This document shows, piece by piece, positions 6,089-11,306 of a DNA stretch of 11,306 nucleotides. Source of the stretch: Treponema sp. GTDB taxonomy: Bacteria > Spirochaetota > Spirochaetia > Treponematales > Breznakiellaceae. Positions within the stretch are counted from its first letter, which is position 1. Every line of letters starts with the position of its first letter. Below the pieces are notes generated by a model. The model ran no database searches and was not told where the DNA came from. It saw only the letters and a list, made by a program, of their open reading frames with translations. Position numbers and translations under genes: made by a program. The stretch spans positions 1 to 11,306 of the forward strand of contig JAIRTS010000280.1 of assembly GCA_031254795.1 (NCBI GenBank). The letters run 5' to 3'.

Positions 6089-7018
6089 GTGGTGAAACGC
6101 AGACAATATTCGGCGCATATACCTGAGAAAACGAAAAAACCAAGGGATTGGACGGGCGTAAAAGTACTGCTTGTTGTCTATTGCGCGTTCCAGATTGCCG
6201 CGGGTCTTGCGATGGCTGAAGAGTTTGGAGAAATAGGAAGGTATCTTGCGAGCAGCGGCGTTGTTATGATTGTCCTTGTCTTGATTGTGTCTTCCATCAA
6301 AAAAGCTGATGAATGGGAGCGCGCGATCGTTTTACGTCTCGGCAAATTTCATTCGGTACGAGGTCCCGGTTTATTTTTTCTGTTTCCGATAGTCGACCGG
6401 ATTGGCTCCGTTATAGATATACGCATACGGATAATGGATTTTTCCGCGCAGAATATCCTCACCGCGGATTCCGTCACCGTGAATGTCGACGCCTTCGCGT
6501 TCTGGCTTGTGTGGGATCCGCAGAAAGCCGCGTTGGAAGTGGAGGATTATGAGGAAGCGGTTGCGCTCGCCTCCAAAGCCGGTCTCAGAAACGCGGTGTG
6601 CGGCAACACGCTTTCCGTGTTCCTCGAAGAGGGGGACTTAATCGAAAAACAGATACAGGCTGAAGTGGACAAGCAAACAACCGACTGGGGCATTACGGTG
6701 CAGTACGTTGAGATCCACGACATTCAGATACCGGAGGCGTTGCAGGAGTCCCTCGCCCGGCTTGCCAAAGCGGAACGGGAAAAGAAAAGCCGCGTCCTGC
6801 TTGCGGAAGCCGAAATTGAGATCGCCAAGAGACTGGAAGAGGCGGTGGCGGTGTACGCCACAAGCGAACCGGCCTTGAAGCTGAAAATCCTTTCGATACT
6901 GAACGAGGGGCTCAAAGCCGGCAATTCCATGATGCTCGTTCCGAGTTCCATAACCGAAGAATTGAAATCCGGCGGAATCTTCGGATTGGAAGCGTTGAAC
7001 GAGTTGCGGAAGCAGTGA
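6089..7018 (+). CDS. SPFH/band 7 (stomatin/slipin-like) membrane protein
   Basis: Membrane-scaffold protein of 309 residues in the stomatin/slipin group, expected to oligomerise at the cytoplasmic membrane. A basic N-terminus is followed by two hydrophobic segments (about 24-43 and 53-71), then the SPFH domain (about 72-215; AIVLRLGKF, RGPGLFFLFP, ILTADSVTVNVDA, WGITVQYVEIHDIQIPEAL). A Lys/Glu/Ala-rich coiled-coil helix follows (about 215-255). Start: GTG at 6089, or GTG at 6092 one codon later; the latter has better spacing (8 bp) from AAGGAGG at 6077-6083. Bacterial slipins are often paired with NfeD, which is absent here. Cotranscription with the GntR regulator is likely. The physiological role is unknown. 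Confidence 0.92.
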   Translation: MVKRRQYSAHIPEKTKKPRDWTGVKVLLVVYCAFQIAAGLAMAEEFGEIGRYLASSGVVMIVLVLIVSSIKKADEWERAIVLRLGKFHSVRGPGLFFLFPIVDRIGSVIDIRIRIMDFSAQNILTADSVTVNVDAFAFWLVWDPQKAALEVEDYEEAVALASKAGLRNAVCGNTLSVFLEEGDLIEKQIQAEVDKQTTDWGITVQYVEIHDIQIPEALQESLARLAKAEREKKSRVLLAEAEIEIAKRLEEAVAVYATSEPALKLKILSILNEGLKAGNSMMLVPSSITEELKSGGIFGLEALNELRKQ

Positions 7019-7590
7019 GTTGACGGATTTTCTTTGCAAGCCGTCCCGAACGCGCAAACAGCATGAACCTTTTCGCCGGTCGGCGAGAGACTTAAACCAG
7101 ACTGCGCGAATAAGGAGAATACTCCCGCGTGATTAAGAGAGGGAATAGATTCATAGCGGAGCATAGGCGGGATGTGCCGGAAGCCTGTTTGCAAAGGGCT
7201 TGCGTATTGCGCAATGAAAACGGCGGGGTTGGCTGGTGTCAGACACCGCAGCCTCGGGCTATCTATGCCCTTGAAGTTGCTATGCTCTCTTTGTCCCGCT
7301 GGTGTCAGACACTTTCTGGCGGTGAAATCCGCGTCAATCCGCAGGCAGGCTTGAATAGTCGCAGGCGAGAAATGTTGCCGGTATCGCTTCCCGCCAACTT
7401 GGGAGCGGAATCCTCTATGAAGGCGCGATGATGGGGACTGTCGCTTGTATCCATATTGATGGCATAGAATTGGTTGCTATGTCGACTACCCTTTGCCTGC
7501 GGCGATGTTTAGCCGGCCATTAACGGAATAATCCCCCTATCAATCCCTAACCATAGGCATGAAACTTAAGAACACCTTGCGCGGTATACT
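7019..7590. other. Convergent intergenic region without a supported gene
   Basis: About 570 bases lie between the ends of the two convergent gene blocks. I see no reliable gene and no strong terminator for either side. Weak dyads include GACGG/CCGTC (7022-7045), TCGCCG-GT-CGGCGA (7073-7086), TTGCG/CGCAA (7200-7214) and CCTTGC/GCAAGG (7575-7606, overlapping the end of the minus-strand gene). A frame from GTG 7129 to 7431 encodes a 100-residue peptide with no recognisable motif, and it contains the two palindromic repeats, so I treat it as chance. A 32-codon frame starting near 7428 is likewise unsupported. Confidence 0.6.
7232..7312. repeat. Pair of 15-bp repeats with a GTGTCAGACAC palindrome
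   Basis: GCTGGTGTCAGACAC occurs identically at 7232-7246 and 7298-7312, 66 bp apart in the same orientation. Each contains the perfect palindrome GTGTC-A-GACAC, extended in the first copy to GGTGTC-A-GACACC (7235-7247). They could be a REP-like element, a protein-binding pair or RNA hairpins. A diverged match lies at 9122-9148 at the start of the DUF4129-like gene. Confidence 0.7.
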
Positions 7591-9150
7591 TCAGTCATTG
7601 GCAAGGAGCTTTTCACTTGTGGCGATTTCTTCAACGCGGGCGGCGAACTCCTCGCGTTCCTCCTTTGAAAGCGGGTCTTTCGCGTATAGCGCCCGCTCAA
7701 ACAGGTCGCCGCAACGAATGATGGAGAGGGGTAGCTGGGGGAAGAGTGGCGCGGCGGCGTCGGCGAGTATCGCGCAGTATTCGCCGGGGGCGCGTGAGGG
7801 CTTCCAGCGTACCTGACAGGTTTCGCTGCCCCAGAGAATCAGGCGGACAAAGAGGCCGGCGCTACGCTTCATGTCGCGGCGTTTGGCCGCGGAATAGCCT
7901 TCAAGCAGGCTCGTTTCCAGGCGACGGATCGCCTCGGCGTTGGTTCGGTCGAGGCGGACGCCCGCGTCATGCCGGAGCGAGGCGATGAACGACGTGAGGG
8001 CGGCTTTCATGTCCTTGAGCCACTCCGCCAGAAGCCGCGCAAGGCGCCTGAGAAACGGCGCGTCCTTGCCACGGCGCGTCAGAAGCGGCTTCACCATGAA
8101 CCACAGAAACCCAATGACTAGCAAAGCGAGCGCGGCGTATTGGAGATACTCCCAGAATGGAAAGGGTTTGTAGTTCTCGTCAACCGTCAGCCCCTCCGGC
8201 AGGCGAAAGCTGTCCATACCCATGTTAGGCGCAAGCTCACGCGGCTCCAGCGGACGTTCGGATGGAGCGGCTTTGGGGATAAGACTCAGGAGCCACGCGA
8301 AAAAGCCAGTGACAAGCGAAAAAGGCAGGACGCTCGTGTTCGAGGCGAGGATCGCGCCAAGAAGGGCAATGGCGCAGGTAAGCATGAGCATAGCGAAGAG
8401 GCGTTTGGAGCGTTGCGACGCGGAAAGACTCATGCCCTCGCCGGCGTAGTACTGCTCCTGATTGAAAACGCCAAACATGGCGAAGATAACAGAGGCGCTT
8501 ATCACAAGGATGACGAGAAACACGAACAGGAGGAGGGGAATCTGAATCCTGAGCGCAACGCACACACAGCTTAGCGTCAGGATAAAGACAAGCTGACCCG
8601 TGTACATCGGACGGTATTTCCACATCATGCGGCTGGTGGAGACCATCATGTCTTCGTCCTCATGGAGGATGTGCTGGAGTTGTTCGCCGTCGTACATCGC
8701 GGTGTAGCGCTCAAAGGTTTCCCTCGCCGCGAACAGGCGTTTGAGGATGATGACCTGTGCCCAGACGGACAAGGCGCAGAGGGCGGAAAGCAGGTTGCCG
8801 ATCCCCGGGAACAGGCGTTCCAGAAAGGGCTTGTCAAACCTGAAGGCCGAGGAAAGAAGATACGCCAGCGTCGCCATGACAATAACGCCGCGAATGTCTC
8901 CGGCGGAATGGCCGCTCTTGTTGTGTTTCACAAACGTGATATACACGGACGCGGACAGGGCGCTGATGAGGCTCCCCAGGGCAATCGGCAGGTAGGGCAT
9001 GGCGAACCCAGAAAGCCACGCGCTGACGAGGCGATCAATGAGTGGCAAGGCGCAGATCAGTATCGAGAAAGGCATATAGAGGGAGACAAGCGTATAAACC
9101 GCGCGCATGGCGGGCTGGACGCTTTGTCCGCTGGCGTCAGACGATTTCAT
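7591..9150 (-). CDS. Polytopic membrane protein with DUF4129-like C-terminus
   Basis: Membrane protein of 519 residues from ATG 9150, or 521 from GTG 9156. The ATG is preferred because AAAGGA lies about 8 bp upstream of it but only 3 bp from the GTG. The N-terminal two thirds hold about nine hydrophobic segments (roughly residues 20-40, 52-74, 90-104, 118-138, 187-204, 207-230, 253-271, 276-293, 339-357 in the longer form). The soluble C-terminus (about 385-515) resembles DUF4129: a helical, Arg-rich region with LLEGYSAAKRRD and PGEYCAILADAAAP. DUF4129 proteins often carry a transglutaminase-like domain; none is visible here. It overlaps the end of the DUF58 gene. Function unknown; the MoxR-DUF58 context suggests a cell-envelope role. 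Confidence 0.75.
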   Translation of the reverse strand: MKSSDASGQSVQPAMRAVYTLVSLYMPFSILICALPLIDRLVSAWLSGFAMPYLPIALGSLISALSASVYITFVKHNKSGHSAGDIRGVIVMATLAYLLSSAFRFDKPFLERLFPGIGNLLSALCALSVWAQVIILKRLFAARETFERYTAMYDGEQLQHILHEDEDMMVSTSRMMWKYRPMYTGQLVFILTLSCVCVALRIQIPLLLFVFLVILVISASVIFAMFGVFNQEQYYAGEGMSLSASQRSKRLFAMLMLTCAIALLGAILASNTSVLPFSLVTGFFAWLLSLIPKAAPSERPLEPRELAPNMGMDSFRLPEGLTVDENYKPFPFWEYLQYAALALLVIGFLWFMVKPLLTRRGKDAPFLRRLARLLAEWLKDMKAALTSFIASLRHDAGVRLDRTNAEAIRRLETSLLEGYSAAKRRDMKRSAGLFVRLILWGSETCQVRWKPSRAPGEYCAILADAAAPLFPQLPLSIIRCGDLFERALYAKDPLSKEEREEFAARVEEIATSEKLLAND

Positions 9151-10348
9151 AGCCACTTTCCTTTATCTGGTAACGCCGTGAGTTTCCCGGCACAAGGGGC
9201 GGCATTGCCCTTTCGTCAATGACAAGATATTCCAGCGACAGATGATAGCGTTTGAGGGCGTCAAGCCCGCGATACGCCTCATCGCCCAGGTCAGGCCCCA
9301 CGTAGAGCAGCCGCGTCCCATGGGGCAGACGCTTCCCGCGCTCAAGAAGCGTAGCGGCGGCGGAAGGCGAAATGGATTCAGGGGACGATAGATCCGGCGA
9401 GTCGTGTTTCACCGCCGCGAGTCGCTCGAGAATGGGAACCAGTGTGAAGGTGGAGGGCGCGATGATCGAGGTGGCCTGCGGCGAATAGATGGCGATGCCC
9501 AACGCCTGGCGCTGGCGCGACGCCATCAGGCAGAGCGCCGCCGCGACCTCAATGGCGCGTTCCATATACAGATCGCGCTTGCGCGGATTATAGTCCAAAC
9601 GCGCCGCGTTAAGGAATATAAACACGGGAAACGAAATGGTGGCTTCATACTCGTTCACCATGAGGCCGCCGCTTTCCATACCACCACGCGCGGCGCCCAC
9701 GCGGGCGCTGGCTTTCCAGTTGACGCGCCGAGGCTCGTCGCCACTGTGATAGGGACGGAGCGAGCGGCAACGGGTGAGGTCTTCGTAGAGCGTGTTGGGG
9801 GTCAGGAGCGCGCCGAGCGGAATCCCGCCCGGACTTTTAATGCCGGCGAAGGCCGGCGCCGGGTATACAAAAAGCGTGGTGGTTTCCGGGCGACTCAGGC
9901 GGAAGGGGAACAATCCCAAGGGGTCGCAACCCCGCGCGATGACCGGTCCTAGTGAGTAGACGCCGCGTTCCGCGCAATAGCCATGCCAGGCAATCACGAG
10001 CCGGGAATTGGCGCGGAGGGTGCAAAGGCCGCGAATGCCGCGGAACACGGCGAGTCCGCCTGGCGAATCGTTCAACGCCAGCATGTAGGCGGGAAGTCTG
10101 CCGTGGTTCTCCACGAGAATCTCAACCTGCGTCCATGTATGGCGGAACGCGCGCAACTCTTTGTCCCGCCGTTTAATCCGCAGGCTCCTGATGAGGCACT
10201 CGCTGTATATCTTTGACGCGATGATGATGAGCGCCAAAAAGAGCGTGATAAACTGAACCACATAGAATGAAGTGAAGAGAAACACAATAAAGAGGAAGCA
10301 GGCGCCGAGAAGGAGTCTGCTGCCCGCCCTTGAGACGCGCTGTTTCAC
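9137..10348 (-). CDS. DUF58 domain protein, MoxR partner
   Basis: Membrane-anchored protein of 403 residues with two close hydrophobic segments at the N-terminus (about 11-31 and 32-46). The DUF58 signature is clear at residues 196-216 (SLRPYHSGDEPRRVNWKASA). The C-terminal part (about 238-345) could adopt a von Willebrand A-like fold, as proposed for DUF58 relatives, starting at FPVFIFLNAARLDY, where the usual metal-site DxSxS is not evident. Starts at GTG 10348, overlapping the MoxR stop codon by 4 bp (GTGA), so translation is probably coupled. MoxR-DUF58 pairs are widespread and thought to act in chaperone-like maturation or envelope functions. Confidence 0.92.
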   Translation of the reverse strand: MKQRVSRAGSRLLLGACFLFIVFLFTSFYVVQFITLFLALIIIASKIYSECLIRSLRIKRRDKELRAFRHTWTQVEILVENHGRLPAYMLALNDSPGGLAVFRGIRGLCTLRANSRLVIAWHGYCAERGVYSLGPVIARGCDPLGLFPFRLSRPETTTLFVYPAPAFAGIKSPGGIPLGALLTPNTLYEDLTRCRSLRPYHSGDEPRRVNWKASARVGAARGGMESGGLMVNEYEATISFPVFIFLNAARLDYNPRKRDLYMERAIEVAAALCLMASRQRQALGIAIYSPQATSIIAPSTFTLVPILERLAAVKHDSPDLSSPESISPSAAATLLERGKRLPHGTRLLYVGPDLGDEAYRGLDALKRYHLSLEYLVIDERAMPPLVPGNSRRYQIKESGYEIV

Positions 10349-11304
10349 GTCGCGTTCCGGTATTCGGGCACCGGCGTTTTGTCGAGGAGCGACTCGATGA
10401 TCCGGTCGGCGGTGACACCGCGCACCACGGATTCTGAAGACAAGAGCAGGCGCTGGCGGAACACGGGCGGCGCCATGGTTTTCACGTCTTCCGGCGTAAC
10501 AAAGTCGCGGTTGCGAATGGCCGCGTAAGCCTGTGAAGCGCGGTACAGGGCGAGGCTTCCACGCGGCGAAAGCCCGATCCGCAAGGCGCTTTCCCGGCGC
10601 GACGCCTCTATCAGGCTGAGCAGGTAGTTCCGCACCGTGGGGTCAACGTGAATCTGGGCAACCGCATCCTGCAACGCCGGGATTTCACTCGCGTCCACAG
10701 CCCGCGTGATGTCGTTCACCGGGTGGCTGACGCGGCGTTGGCGCTCAAGCATGAGAGCTTCGGAGTCATGGTCAGGATAGCCGATGTTGACGGACAGCAA
10801 GAATCGGTCTTTTTGAGCTTCAGGCAGAGGGAAGGTTCCCTCAAACTCGACCGGGTTTTCGGTTGACAGCACGAAAAACGGCTCAGGCAAGGGAACGCGC
10901 TTGCCGTCCACCGAGATTTGCCCCTCGGCCATGGACTCAAGCAGAGCGGCCTGCGCGCGCGGCGTGGCGCGGTTAATCTCGTCCACCAGCACAAACTGGT
11001 TCACCAAGGGACCCGGGCGGTAGACAAAGTCCCCCTCGTTCTGTTGCCACACCGACACGCCCAGAATGTCGGCGGGCAGGATGTCGGGAGTACACTGAAT
11101 GCGGGCGAAACTCAGGTCAAGGCTGGCGGCAAAGGCTCGCGCCAGTATCGTTTTGCCGGTACCAGGCACATCTTCCAGCAACACATGCCCCCGGCTCAAA
11201 AAGGCCGCGATGAGCGTGTCAATAACCGTGGACTTTCCCAGAAAGACCTTCTCGATGTTTGTTCGAAGCCGCTCGGCGAACTGGGCGACAGATAATGTGT
11301 TCAT
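10345..11304 (-). CDS. MoxR-family AAA+ ATPase
   Basis: Cytoplasmic AAA+ ATPase of 319 residues, a normal MoxR length. Walker A is DVPGTGKT (45-52) and Walker B FVLVDEINRA (104-113). The sensor 1 region is STENPVEFEGTFPLPEAQKDRF (147-168), where most relatives read ATQNP, and the C-terminal lid contains GLSPRGSLALYRASQAYA. It probably uses ATP hydrolysis to remodel or assemble a partner protein, most likely via the DUF58 product encoded next. The ATG at 11304 lies 2 bases from the window edge, so a longer N-terminus or further upstream operon genes cannot be excluded. The start MNTLSVAQFAERLRTNIEKVFLGK is typical of complete MoxR proteins. Confidence 0.95.
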   Translation of the reverse strand: MNTLSVAQFAERLRTNIEKVFLGKSTVIDTLIAAFLSRGHVLLEDVPGTGKTILARAFAASLDLSFARIQCTPDILPADILGVSVWQQNEGDFVYRPGPLVNQFVLVDEINRATPRAQAALLESMAEGQISVDGKRVPLPEPFFVLSTENPVEFEGTFPLPEAQKDRFLLSVNIGYPDHDSEALMLERQRRVSHPVNDITRAVDASEIPALQDAVAQIHVDPTVRNYLLSLIEASRRESALRIGLSPRGSLALYRASQAYAAIRNRDFVTPEDVKTMAPPVFRQRLLLSSESVVRGVTADRIIESLLDKTPVPEYRNAT

Positions 11305-11306
11305 AA

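Noticed and set aside
7129..7431. 100-codon plus-strand frame starting with GTG
   Set aside because: No motif is visible, the peptide composition is unremarkable and the frame spans the two palindromic repeats; an AAGGAG lies upstream but about 12 bp away, so spacing is poor.
7575..7606. CCTTGC/GCAAGG dyad as terminator of the minus-strand operon
   Set aside because: Only a 6-bp stem with a 20-base loop, and no T run follows on the minus strand.
8662..9222. 186-codon plus-strand frame
   Set aside because: Antisense shadow of the DUF4129-like gene with low-complexity, highly charged translation and no family features.

Overview
The window holds two convergent gene blocks separated by a gene-free stretch of about 570 bases. 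The plus strand (296-7018) carries a complete six-gene rnf operon in the order C-D-G-E-A-B, then a short GntR-family regulator and an SPFH (stomatin-like) membrane protein. The minus strand (11304 down to 7591) carries a MoxR-type AAA+ ATPase, a DUF58 protein and a polytopic membrane protein with a DUF4129-like C-terminus. All nine genes appear intact. I see no RNA genes, insertion sequences or CRISPR arrays.

Organism: the Rnf complex, the CDGEAB gene order (typical of Clostridia such as Acetobacterium and Clostridium; gammaproteobacteria usually have ABCDGE), the long multi-cluster RnfB and the YtrA-type GntR protein suggest an anaerobic fermentative bacterium of Clostridia-like affinity. 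The DNA is fairly GC-rich with many GCGCC/GGCGCC words. This assignment is an inference and the phylum is not proven.

Plus-strand block: a near-consensus sigma-70-type promoter (TTGACG, 17 bp, TATGAT) lies directly before rnfC. Its predicted start point falls on the A of the preferred rnfC ATG, so the transcript may be leaderless. The rnf genes are tightly packed: D/G and G/E overlap by 4 bp, and E/A and A/B lie about 10 bp apart with good Shine-Dalgarno sequences. Together they should form a membrane ferredoxin:NAD+ oxidoreductase that couples electron flow from reduced ferredoxin to ion export. A hairpin with a short T run follows rnfB. An uninterrupted run of 15 G then sits immediately before the GntR start codon, where it could make regulator expression variable. 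The regulator and the SPFH gene are 24 bp apart and share a 6-1-6 palindrome in the gap.

Minus-strand block: MoxR, DUF58 and DUF4129 genes are joined by short overlaps and probably act together as an ATPase plus envelope-associated partners. The transglutaminase-like domain often associated with DUF4129 is not in the window. The MoxR start codon lies 2 bases from the window edge, so any promoter is outside.

The best leads are regulatory or structural, not a wholly new system: the possible leaderless rnfC message, the G15 tract, unusual flavinylation motifs in RnfD and RnfG, the GntR-SPFH pairing, and a palindromic GTGTCAGACAC repeat in the convergent intergenic region.
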